DNA of 64,000 nt. Origin: Apostichopus japonicus. Its lineage: Eukaryota > Echinodermata > Holothuroidea > Aspidochirotida > Stichopodidae. Made by a program: the position numbers and the translations under genes. Shown here piece by piece: positions 53,844 to 64,000 of this stretch. A model generated the notes under the pieces. The model searched no databases, had not been told where the DNA came from, and was given only the letters and a program-made list of their open reading frames with translations. The DNA is taken from positions 13,806,611 through 13,870,610 of the forward strand of contig NC_092576.1 of the NCBI RefSeq assembly GCF_037975245.1, given 5' to 3'. Numbering within the stretch: the stretch's first letter is position 1; every line of letters starts with the position of its first letter.

Positions 53844-56455
53844 ATGGTGTATGCACAAAAGTTTACAGCAGACGACATACACTTATACTTTACAGCAGAC
53901 GACCGTAGTGCAAGATTTGAAACGATGGCAAACCTTCATAGAGTTCGTGAAGCAATTACTCTTGGGTATTTAACAGATTTATTAGACGACGACGAATTCA
54001 TGTTGCTATACGATAACAACAAACCGTCAAACCCTGAATTCCAATATTATGATTACGACCCCTTCGATTTGGAAGATTATAACGATGATGAATGCAACGC
54101 ATACTTCAGGTTAGTGACGCAACTTAGGCTATGCATTAACGTTTAGTATTATATAGACTTAGGAATAGACCTAATTTCCGATGATTAAGTTGCACATAGG
54201 CATAGACTAACTCCATATATACTGTTATGGAGGTTTATAAAACATACCGTAATATTAATAAACCCAGTCTTGTTTAAAGACAGGCTGGATTACCTCCTAA
54301 TCGACACACAGATGTACCCTAGGCCTACAAATAAAAATATAGGCTAATGGGCATACATTAGACTTCGAACGTGACATCAGATTCACTGACTGTGACTGCA
54401 GTTGCTGGGGGCTTCTCAGCAGTCAGTCCTACACCAGGCCAGTAATACGACAGTTGTTTTAAGCCTTGTGCCGCCGGAATCACTGCGCACTGCAGGGTTA
54501 GGAACCATTTTGTAATGACGCAGTGTGCTTTACACTGTGGGTATGGATGCGTGCAATGTTTTCCTATTGGTTACTGGAACACAAAGCGTAAATTGTAATA
54601 TCAAAATTGAGATTCTGACAGGTCCCACCTGTGCAACCTTCAGGGGTTTTTCTTGTAATAAAAATCTCAATTCGAACTTTTATCTGATGTGGTAACCACT
54701 TCTGCGAAAAACACTAAATCATTTTATTTCCATGATTCTAATTAAGTGCAAAGCCTGCCATGTTTTTAAATAATACACCCCTTACGTCATGAAAAAAAGG
54801 GTTGATATTGAAATATTGCTTAACTTTATTCATCTTCGCTTTTTAGGTTCAAGAAAGATGATCTCTATAGATTGAAAGATGCACTTCAAATCCCGGAGAG
54901 AATCAAATGTACAAATGGATACCGTGTCCAAGGATTGGAGGCCATATGCATTTTGCTATCACGATTTGCATATCCATGTAGGTAAATATTTTCAACTTAT
55001 GCCTTACCAAAGACTTTAAAATAGAACTTGCTGCCGTCTCGTTTTTTGCCAAGCATATGAGACAGGAATAGGATGCCATGGGACGGCATCTTAAACCGTC
55101 AACACTATACAAACATTCAACTTATGTGTAGGCCTATGCTGAAGTTTCGTCATCACTGTTGTACTTTACCCATTGATGTATGCATGGTTTTCCTTTAATA
55201 TATAAATTTAAATGTAGGACCACCATTAGGCATTAAAAAACTAGAGCACCAATGGTGCAGTAGCTCATACCTTTTAGGGCACCCCAAAAATTATGGACAA
55301 AAATATATTAGGGCCCAAACATTTTTAGGGCACCAATTTTTTATGGGCCACAAAAAATGTTTAGGACCCACAATTTTTTTTAGCCCACTTGACCTTTTTT
55401 ATCAAAAAAACTTTTCTGCAATTGTTGATGGGATTGTAGGGTTTGCTTGTGACCACTTTTGATATGGATAGTGACAGATGACACATCACTACAAAAGCTC
55501 ATACTAGAATGCTGGTGTGAGCTATAAATTAGTTGCCAGGTCTGTCATATGAAGAAATTGTGAGTTGTGAAAAAAAATTGTATGGAATCACAAGGGACAT
55601 GTGTGTTTTTTTCTTTGCTGTATTGGTGTCCTAAGATTCCACCTTTCTCATTTGTAGTGACCCGCAATTTCTTTAGTATTTTATCTCTTCTCTGGCAGGT
55701 ATGGGGATATGGTGAAGACTTTTGCCAGAGATGTACCACAGCTCTGCACAATTTCCACACACATGATTAACTTTGTGTACAGCGAACATTCATATCTTGT
55801 GGAAACTTTGAACAGGTTCTGGCTCTCCTCAGAACATCTTATGAGATATGCATCAGCCATTCATGCCAAAGGAGCCGCACTGAAAAACTGTTGGGGGTTT
55901 GTAGATGGTACAGTCCGTCCAATTTGCAGACCGAAAGAGTACCAGAGGTTATGTTACAATGGTCACAAGAGGGTACATGCATTGAAGTACCAATCTGTTA
56001 CAGCTGCCAATGGTCTAGTTGCCAATCTTTTTGGGCCTATAGAGGGAAGGCGACATGATTGTTTCCTCTTGCGAGAGTCTGGCCTCTTGACTGAATTGGA
56101 ACATAGGTCATATGATACACTGGGGAATACTTTATGTATTTATGGTGACCCTGCATATCCATTGAGGGCCCACTTACAAGGCCCCTTCAAAGGTAACCTA
56201 ACAAATGACCAAAAGCTGTACAACCATTCAATGAGTAGTGTGAGAGTTTCAGTCGAGTGGGTATTTGGGGACATGATTAATTTCTTCAAATCAACAGATT
56301 TCAAAAAGAATCAAAAAATGGGACTTTCAGCCTGTGGTAAAATGTACATAGTTTCAGGCATACTTACCAATGCACATACTTGCTTATATGGTAACTCAAC
56401 ATCAAAATTTTTTGAATTGGAGCCACCCACATTAGAGCAATATTTTCAAAGGTAA
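53844..56455 (+). CDS. PIF/Harbinger DDE transposase (HARBI1-like nuclease)
   Basis: Three exons, 53844-54109, 54847-54981 and 55699-56455, join in phase at GT-AG introns to 385 codons. Exon 1 is acidic (LLDDDEF, FDLEDYNDDEC). Exon 2 (FKKDDLYRLKDALQIP, LEAICILLSRFAYPCR) matches the N-terminal helical, DNA-binding part of HARBI1-like proteins. Exon 3 holds the nuclease: GFVDGTVRPICRP with the first aspartate, EGRRHDCFLL, YGDPAYPLRAHLQGPF with the second aspartate, and SSVRVSVEWVFGD with the glutamate. No stops or frameshifts. In this superfamily the nuclease works with the element's Myb-like protein, which brings it to the ends and the nucleus. The first ATG could instead be MANLHRV at 53925. 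Confidence 0.93.
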
Positions 56456-57490
56456 TTTGGGGTCTGCTTAGACCAGCAAAATATAATTGTTAATTATGGT
56501 CTAATATGTCTGTTACATTTTAAATGCAGGGTTACCCAGTCTTATTTGTTTGTAAAAATACAAAGTATATCAAATTTTGTTTCACTCAAATATAATTTTT
56601 CCAGTTAAATATAATGTACAATATATATATATATATTTATGTGTTTAATATAATAACAAATTATAAAGAAATTCATAAGATAAGGGCCATAAACCAAGTG
56701 ATTCTGAAATAATCTTGAGATTACATTGGACAGTTGGTATGGTCTTTGGTGACTCCATATTGGACTGTCTTTATGTCCTCTGGTACCCTCTTAAAACTAG
56801 AGCCCAACTTAGAGGAATATTGGTTTCTTGCTTAGAGGAATTTAAATTTAAATGATGCATTTGGGCTTGGATCAAATGACCATGACATGTTTTGTTTGAA
56901 AACATTTCCCTACCCAATTCACAACTTGTCTCAAAATATGACCCGTTTCCAACCTTTGGTGAATATAATGATTCAAAATACTAGTTTTTAACCACTAATT
57001 GATCTTTGGTGACATTGGATCACATGACCGTTTTGCTCGAAAACATTTCCCTACCCCATTCACAAATAACAGTCAAACATATAGTAGGATATCCATATTG
57101 ATTGAGAGAAGTGTATCATAGCACTGAAACACAGACAATCACTTTAAAATGTATTTTTGAATAATCAAACATTAATAAATCTCAGAAAAATGGGAAAATG
57201 CTGCATTTTGTATATTTCTTGATTGTCTTTCATTTTATTTTTAATTTACATGCATGTTTATGGTGCTTTAATTACAGATATATGACATGAGCTCAATTTG
57301 CTTCAAAAATTGACATTTTGTGAAATTTAGGTATTTTCTGTTGAAAACACAATAAGTCAACCATGCAAAGTTCATACTTGGTATAATGAGTATATGATCC
57401 CTATTGTTTTGGGAGAGGTCATCTGAGTTAAACCATTTATGAGCAATTTTGTACAAACTTGTTTTGGGGACATTGGTAGGAGGTGGGAAC
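56456..57490. other. Convergent spacer between the two Harbinger genes
   Basis: AT-rich 3' flanks of the transposase and Myb-like genes. A repeated phrase (GAAAACATTTCCCTACCC, near 56898 and 57039) is visible. Presumably holds both polyadenylation regions. Confidence 0.5.
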
Positions 57491-60400
57491 TTATTGTTTA
57501 TTATTACCCTTCATCGATTGCATGAACATCATTAGCATGTTTTGCATCTGCTGCTGTTGTTGTGCGAGGTGTTGCTGCATTGGTTGTTGTTGCTGCATAA
57601 ATTGTTGCTGTGTCTGCTGTTGCTGTTGTTGAAAGAGTTCAAATCGTCGATCTCTTTCAGCTTCGTCCCTCTTCACCTCTGCTCTTCTCATGGCGAGCTC
57701 TTCCTTCCTCATCTCTCTTTCCAACTCCATCTTTTGATGCAAAAACTGAAGAGCATCACTCCCACTGTTTCTTTTTCTTGGCATATTTTCTTTATCTGCA
57801 AAATGCCTATGACAAAACAAGATAAAGGTACATCATGAATTTCTTCAATATGACAGACCTGGCAACCAATTTTTGAGACAGAATGAATCCATGCAATCAT
57901 GCTTGTGTGTGTGCACATGTGTTTATCTGTATGTATGTGACACTGCTTGTAAACAAAAGATGCAGGGTTCAACCCCTGTAATACTTTGCAAATTCAGCTG
58001 AGGTCAAATATTGAAAACTTTTTTTCTGAATACCGGTATACCAACCAACCAACCCCATTTGAGGTAATATGAGTCTCTCACCTCTTCCTTGTCTCCACAA
58101 ACGATTCACAGGCCCTCTTCTGGACCTCTTGTCCATCGAGGCGCCTCTGCTCCTCTTCACTAGCATTGGTCTTGGGGAGAAGCTCTGCATCATCTTCTTG
58201 GTTGGCCAAGTCTTCCAGAAGCACCCTCAACTCCCTTTGGCTTTCCGTTTCCTCAGGGCTAATGCCTGAAGCCCTCTTATCTTGAGAGTTGTTCTTCTGC
58301 ACCTTATTCTTGAGGCTGTTGTACCTATGATTAGAATGAAAAACCAAATTAGGAATGTATTGAATCGAAAGAATAAGTGAATCGCCAAGAGGAACCCATC
58401 CCATAAAAAAAGTCCCTGGTCAAAAGGTAAACAAACCCTCTGATTGGCTCAAAAGATAACAATCTCTTTCTGGCCACGCCCCCTATATATCTTGTACACT
58501 TTTAACAATGAATATTCATGACCTACGGGAAAAAAAAACCAATGATGCAATCAAAGAATCCAGACGGGTCTACCCTTGCGATACGTGCTAAACATCACCT
58601 ACGTCTCGTCTCGCACTTGTCTGTACATGAAACGGAACCACTGAAATTACTGGGGTTAAACCAAATTATAGTCTTAAGTTAAGAAATTGTCGTGAAAATG
58701 GAAGGCAACTATGTTCGTCTTGGTACAAACACAAACTTATGAGGGCTCTGAGGGCTATATGAGGGTTGTGAGCTACATGACAGTACAGTATATAGGAAAG
58801 AATGCAATAGAAGGTAAAAAGTGAAACATAAATTACATAGGAACCACCAGCACCACCAATTGAAATCCCAATTTTTTGGGAAAATGTAATTATTTAGTAT
58901 GCTGGGAGGATTTTTCTTTTTCCTCTACGGTATTGTAGAGCATGAATTTAGCTTCTAACCTCCTTAACATACCTGTCTCTGACAGCCCTTTGGTCCACCT
59001 TAAAGGACTGTTTTCTCAATTCGGTGGCCACTCCAGACCACACCTTGCCTCTTTCTAGACTGCCCCTTCGGAACTGAAATGGGTTTTGCAAGGCAACTTC
59101 CTTGCAAAGAATTATATCTTTTGCCTCTGTCCATTTCATGAAAGTCCTGAAATAGATTTAGAAGTGTATTTTGAGATTTATTTAATATTATATTACAGCC
59201 CAATAGAGATCAATTTTAACTTGATTTCTCGAAAACAAAATGTCTGATATGCATCAAACCTATAAGTATTCTTTATCTTTGTCAAAAATTAGAATGGTTC
59301 TTTCCTTGTTTTTCATTACAAAATCCTCAAAGCTGGTCCAATTTTCTGACAATCATAGATGAACCATCTTACTGTAGATTTTGCTGGAAATCATTTCTAG
59401 CATACCTCTATCAGTGCATAGCACACACACAACATTTGAGCTCTAAACTTATTTATTTTTAAAATATGGTACTCTGATTTTGTTTCTCAAACAGGAATAT
59501 GTCATATTTATGATGGTAAATGGGGTTGTATTTCCAATGGTAGAAAACATTGGAAAAATGTAAGAAATAAACACAGTCTGCTTGTTTACAAAAAAGCATA
59601 AAAAATCCATACAAGACTATTAGACAATCCATACAAAACAGTACTGCATGTAGCAGTTACATTTACCTGATTCTGTTTACTTTATCGTTGATATCGCATG
59701 TCAACATTGATTAGGTGCTATAAAATTGAATTTTGGGACCAGTCATGTGCGGTTGAGTGGCCAGTACAGCCTTTCAACAATTAATAAAAATCCACACACT
59801 TGTTTTTCATAACCATTACAACCCTGGAGCGTAAACACAAATACTTTTTTTAATTGAAAATCTATCATAATTGGTAATTATGTATGTATATTAGATCCAC
59901 CTGCAAGCAGGAACTCACGAAAAAGCCTCATTGGCTTATCAAAGCCGCAAGCTGACCGAAGTCAGTGTCTTACATTCATATTAAAGTCCATGATTATGAA
60001 TTGTTAATTGTCAACAACTCTGTAACTGGACGACATACACTAATCTTGGAGTGACTTGAACCGGGGACCTTATGATTGAAAGGCACCGGCGTTAACCACT
60101 GAGCTAACACTCCACTTATACCTGCTGCTACTACTAGGTTTCTTTATTGAGGAACTTGAACCCACTGAAGCTTCATTACTATCTGAGTTGACAGCAGGCT
60201 GTTGAAATATGATGGAAAAAATCAATCAAAATATAGTAACTCAAAGCAAAATATCCTCTGATATACAGTATGTCACAGTGGATTTGTACGCAATGTATAT
60301 AAAAGATTGTGATGTTTCACTAATTTCGAGCAATCAAACACTCTAAATTATGCACAATCTTTTCTGCAGCAGAATTCTTCTATTTTAAGAGAAGCTAATC

Positions 60401-60873
60401 ATATAATACGAAAGAACAGGCATCAATCGTAAGTTGTGTTTTAAGCCAGGCTGATTCCATAATGGTGTTTAACAACCCAAATACAGTATGCATTATTGGC
60501 AAAAATAAGTTGGTTTTTGAGGTGGTATAGCCTTTGCCCCATATTTTGCGGGATGATTTTATAGCTGACCTAGTACATGATTGCTTGTAAACGGTAGTGT
60601 GAGGGCTGACCCACTACACTCAGCCAGCTATGCCTAGGTCCTAGTTTAGGCCAGATGTTAAATTGTATGTTAGGCTGCCGCTACTTCAACTTGTCGATGT
60701 GAAAGTCTGTAGTGTAACCACCCAACAACAGTCAGAATTGAGGAGTATAATTAGTATACACACTGGCAGTACGTAAATTCCGAGCCATTTTATACTTAAA
60801 CGTCAAATTTGGAATAGAAATACCAAGAACTTACTGAATTTGTAAGCTCGACTAGCCCAAATTGTTCGTCCAT
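57491..60873 (-). CDS. Harbinger Myb/SANT-like accessory protein
   Basis: Five minus-strand exons, 60873-60835, 60198-60122, 59146-58973, 58324-58082 and 57806-57491, join in phase to 282 codons. Start ATG 60873 gives MDEQFGLVELTNS. Exon 2 is serine-rich. Exon 3 holds the Myb/SANT-like domain (TFMKWTEAKDIILCKEVA, RGKVWSGVATELRK, VDQRAVRDR) completed by YNSLKNK in exon 4. Exon 4 is acidic, and exon 5 has a basic/acidic coiled coil (MELEREMRKEELAMRRAEVK) and a glutamine-rich C-terminus. This is the usual second protein of PIF/Harbinger elements, thought to bind the element's ends and carry the transposase. No stop or frameshift is seen. It is convergent with the transposase gene, 1.0 kb apart. 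Confidence 0.9.
59882..60114 (-). mobile_element. tRNA-derived SINE, family 2, copy 3
   Basis: The minus strand reads the A-box-like TTAGCTCAGTGG, a B-box region GGTTCAAGTCA, then GGACTTTAAT, CTTCGGTCAGCTTGCGG and GATCTAATATACATACA, matching copies 1 and 2. It begins about 7 nt inside intron 2 of the Myb-like gene, next to the GTATAAG donor. Confidence 0.85.
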
Positions 60874-61067
60874 CTTGACAATAACAACAAAATTGTGACG
60901 TCACATGTAATCGAAGTTGCCGTTTTCACGACAACGGGAAATACCCTGGACACCCGGTGTAAAATTTCATGGACAACGGGAAGTCGACGTAGACGCATGC
61001 GCATAACACATACGTGTCGTCATTTCGTTGTAGAGAGCTCCGCGTCGTGAAATCTAAAGCTGCCTAA

Positions 61068-62600
61068 TATTCCCACGACAGAGTCCTGAGAAGACCCGGC
61101 AGAACCAGCAATGTTCACAAACCCTAACGACGGTTGCTAGCCTTTATCGGCTCGGTCCTCTCATCTCAGGTCCTGCGCAGCCACGAGCTGCTTCCAAAAC
61201 CTTTGAACAAGCCGTTTCCGCTAACTGAAACGCGCTATGAGAGCGGACTAAGTCGCTGGTTCCCACCATAGAGATATATAAAAATTAATGCCTGTATTAC
61301 ACAAGGAAATAAAAGAATTCACCTTCAATTAAATGGTTTAGCTGATGGAGGAGTGTAATGTTTCAGTCATCAGGTTACACGAGTAGACCGGTATGCCTTA
61401 GCAAGGACAAACAATTTAAGAGTTTGCAAGGCAAATAATGACAACGTTCAACTTGTCGTCCTTTAAACGTTCTCAGAGTCTGAATTTATGCACGGGTTTG
61501 AGAGTCCCCGCCATTTTTATTTAAGTATCCCCGTAATAGCCGAGATGCTTCTATTCTATTTTATTTACTTTTGACCCTGTGACATCGTAAATCACGGAGG
61601 CACAGCGTCCAAGCTAAGACACAAACCCAACAAATATGACGTCGATGGGTCTTACGGTTTAGGAGGAGATCGCTAAGTTTGATACTTGACCATCATTGAC
61701 TATGTACCTTTAACATTTTACATTACCCAATGTTGACATTTTGGTGTAAATTTGTGTGTAAATTGCCAAATTACAATAGTTTCCAGTCGTTGGTCTATCG
61801 TTACCTGACAACATCACTATACGTGAATCTGTATAGACTCAGACATACATGTTCGTTATTTTGCTAAAGTGACCATCAGCACCCTACTGTATGTTATTTT
61901 AAGCTTGTCAACGAAATTATTGATGATATTGATTTAAAACAATACATGGTTTCTAACTCACGAAGCTCACAAAGATTTTTCAACTTGTATTGCTTACATA
62001 CTAATTGCAGCAAGCATTTTATATGGCCTAAATGCTATGGCCAATCATGATTTCTGTTTTAAGGTTTTACAACTTTCATTATTTGTGAAGTATCAGCTTG
62101 ACAATTGGGTTTATTTGGTACATTGAAATTTATATTATATTCTTTACATGGTACTGAATACTCCTTGTACTGAATACTTGGAAAACAGGAACAATGAGTA
62201 ATATGAAATGTATAACATAGGAATAATGTAATCGAAAGTGAGCATCTTAAAGTAAACGAATGAGGCGATGCTAGATAAAAGGTTCTATGAAATGCACTTT
62301 TGAGGAAAGAATCAAATCGATAGTGAAAAATAGTTCAAAGAAAGCATTGACAGATGTTACTTGAAAGAAAAAAGTTAAGAATATCATAAATATGTATAAC
62401 AAATGTTAAACTAAATGTCCTAATGGCATGCATGTCACCTTATTTCTATTCGAAAGATTGTTACCAATGACAACTATAAGCCTTCCAGTGCTTACTACCA
62501 TTGAATGTTATCTTTGTGGAGTTTTATACGTGGGTTATTATGTGGTAACCCGCATTAATGCATCGTTTGTCAGTAGCTCCCATAAATTGTATTTATTAAC
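61068..62600. other. Gene-free stretch
   Basis: Sequence flanking the Harbinger insertion on the right. I see no coding similarity or repeat of note. Confidence 0.45.
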
Positions 62601-62628
62601 TTTTGTATGCGTATACTCAATTAAGAAA

Positions 62629-62928
62629 ATGTACACGATTTACATCTCATTGCTACTATTCCTATTATTAAGTATTTTTCCCAGATTTACCGTGTGCTTC
62701 GATACATATATTCATAAAAGGTTTGTTTCAAGTTCAGTGACTATGGATTGCCTTACTTCGATGAGTTGTGACCAGAACTGGAAATTCGAAGACATCGTAC
62801 TTTTCCTCAACAGAATAGTTGTTGATGACCGATTTCGTCAACGGAACATGAAGGAAAATATACATGTGCAAATTCAGTAGGAGACTCTTCTGTCCATTTC
62901 TTAATTATACAAGGTTTGTATTTATAAT
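62629..62928 (+). pseudogene. Signal peptide plus Ig-like domain, frameshifted
   Basis: From ATG 62629 the frame begins with a hydrophobic leader (MYTIYISLLLFLLLSIFPRF), then VTMDCLTSMSCDQNWKF with the Ig cysteine and tryptophan, and RIVVDDRF. The closing Ig strand appears one frame over as HEGKYTCANSVGDSSVHFLI, then a possible donor Q|GTTTGT at 62933. So the domain is complete but broken by a single-base shift near 62830. It may be the first exon of another Ig receptor like the one at 37-44 kb, or a gene carrying a sequencing error. What follows is outside or not recognised. Confidence 0.6.
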
Positions 62929-63048
62929 AAAACTAACTTTTCACAAAGAAGCTTTCCATATGACTACCGATTTTGAAACGGCTAGAAAATGTTGTATTAG
63001 TTATTATAATTTGTTGAAGCAGTATCAGTCTTTCGAGAAAGCTTAGAG

Positions 63049-63436
63049 CAGGGGTGTCCAACCTTTTGCAGAGGAGGGCCACGTGGAATGATTATGATGA
63101 AGGAGGGGGCCGCATGAACCCTACGCTCGATTTTTCGATTATTTTCCCCGAAGCCCAAGGCAACAAAATGTGAGCACTGCGCGCGGAGCGCACTGATTTA
63201 TTTTCCTTCCTGATAAAACAGATGAATAAAGTTCAGCCGCCCCCCTCCTCCACTGAGAGAGTGTCACACAAACTGACCTGTATGCACTTTTTGGACCCAG
63301 AAGGTTCGAATGATTGATTATATAGCTTGAAATTGTTATCAATAAATCTGCTCACTAAAATTTCGTACCGTAGAGCATCTCTCAACCCTGCGGCGGGCCG
63401 GACTGTGGCCCTCGGGCCGTAGGTTGGACAACCCTG
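63049..63436. mobile_element. hAT-like MITE, 388 bp
   Basis: Begins CAGGGGTGTCCAACCT and ends with the inverse of CAGGGTTGTCCAACCT (15 of 16 matches), with subterminal GGGCC-rich text typical of hAT MITEs. I did not find a convincing 8-bp duplication (left GCTTAGAG, right AAATAAGG). No coding capacity. Confidence 0.75.
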
Positions 63437-63488
63437 AAATAAGGCATCTGTTTTTTGTAACTTGTTTATCGGTTTTCATTCCTCATCA

Positions 63489-63490
<2 letters not shown>

Positions 63491-63524
<34 letters not shown>

Positions 63525-63575
63525 CCTATATATATATAGCCTATATATATATATATATAAATAAATATATATAGG

Positions 63576-63646
<71 letters not shown>

Positions 63647-63680
63647 GGCCTAATATAGATATATATCTAGATATATTTTG
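63491..63680. repeat. AT microsatellite with TATAGCC/GGCTATA palindromes
   Basis: AT dinucleotides interrupted by TATAGCCTATA and its inverse TATAGGCTATA, giving long self-complementary arms. Confidence 0.85.
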
Positions 63681-64000
63681 GTTAACTTATTTTTCATTTT
63701 CGTTCTCAAATAAGCGTTATGGAAAGTTTTGTGACTATTTCAGAGAAGGCGAAATTTAGGGATCGAATTTCCGTCCGTTTGGTGAGAATGACATAGTCAT
63801 AGCACTGTAGCACAATGGGATGCCAAATCCTGTTTGTAAAAGAGAGACTTTACCAATGTTAGATATAAAACAAAGTTCACCAGATTACCGTGTTTGTTCA
63901 GTTCAGTGTTCCTAGCTTATCTTGAAAGCATGTAAACAAAACAGTGATATCATTGCCTGCGAATGGATAATAACTGATCATAAACAATCATAAATTTTGC
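63681..64000. other. Gene-free right edge
   Basis: No recognised coding or repeat feature in the last 320 bp. Confidence 0.4.

Larger units (their letters stand above)
53639..61064 (+). mobile_element. Complete PIF/Harbinger (ISL2EU-like) DNA transposon, 7,426 bp
   Basis: Left terminus 53639-53664 (GGAGCTTTAGATTGCACGAC then GCGGAG) and right terminus 61038-61064 are inverted repeats of 26 and 27 bp with one indel and one mismatch. The trinucleotide TAA flanks both ends (53636-53638 and 61065-61067), the target duplication of Harbinger elements. Inside are two convergent multi-exon genes, a DDE transposase on plus and a Myb/SANT-like protein on minus, both open as read. A SINE (59882-60114) is nested inside. 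All features expected for an autonomous copy are present. Confidence 0.93.

Noticed and set aside
55250-55400. Repeated TTAGGGC-like phrases as a telomeric repeat
   Set aside because: The spacing and sequence are irregular (TTAGGGCACC, TTAGGGCCC); it is low-complexity text in a transposase intron.
57542-57838. Leucine-rich plus-strand frames opposite the Myb-like gene
   Set aside because: They are the antisense of the glutamine-rich and coiled-coil C-terminal exon.

Overview
The window is eukaryotic and intron-rich, with a genome style (multi-exon gene, tRNA-derived SINEs, Penelope-like, CR1-like, hAT and PIF/Harbinger elements, long AT microsatellites, an NACHT gene of an expanded-NLR type) that fits a marine invertebrate deuterostome; a holothurian or other echinoderm is my best guess, unproven from sequence alone. 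There is no prokaryotic signal.

Layout. (1) About 0.5-18.2 kb, minus strand: one host gene, a type II membrane metallopeptidase of the glutamate carboxypeptidase II / NAALADase (M28B) family. I placed 15 consecutive exons with matching phases and GT-AG borders, one tentative exon and one further exon; the 3' end leaves the window on the left. All five zinc ligands align, but the catalytic base glutamate is replaced by serine. Its largest intron (7.1-10.5 kb) is packed with inverted SINE copies carrying a hammerhead-like core and a 1.9 kb hAT-type element with an exact 8-bp target duplication. (2) 18.2-21.0 kb: gene-free. (3) 21.0-33.7 kb: a nearly perfect 6.38 kb direct tandem duplication, each unit ending in a long (AT)n tract and containing an internally deleted Penelope-like fragment. 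(4) 34.0-35.2 kb: another Penelope-like GIY-YIG remnant interrupted by a 656-bp hAT-type element with a perfect 8-bp target duplication. (5) 37.4-44.4 kb, plus strand: a decayed gene with several Ig-like exons followed by an NACHT exon, with stops, frameshifts, a missing Walker A loop and a 5'-inverted Penelope-like insertion in the middle. (6) 47.8-49.0 kb: 5'-truncated CR1/Rex1-like reverse transcriptase, minus strand. (7) 53.6-61.1 kb: a complete PIF/Harbinger element of 7,426 bp with terminal inverted repeats, TAA target duplication and two convergent intact genes (DDE transposase and Myb/SANT-like protein), with a nested SINE. (8) 62.6-62.9 kb: a signal peptide plus Ig-domain reading frame broken once, possibly the start of a second Ig-containing receptor, followed by a hAT-like MITE and an AT-rich palindromic tract.

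Most of the sequence is therefore mobile-element derived. The points of most interest are the Ig-plus-NACHT architecture, the intact two-gene Harbinger element, the catalytic residue change in the peptidase gene, the hammerhead-like SINE core and the recent tandem duplication.
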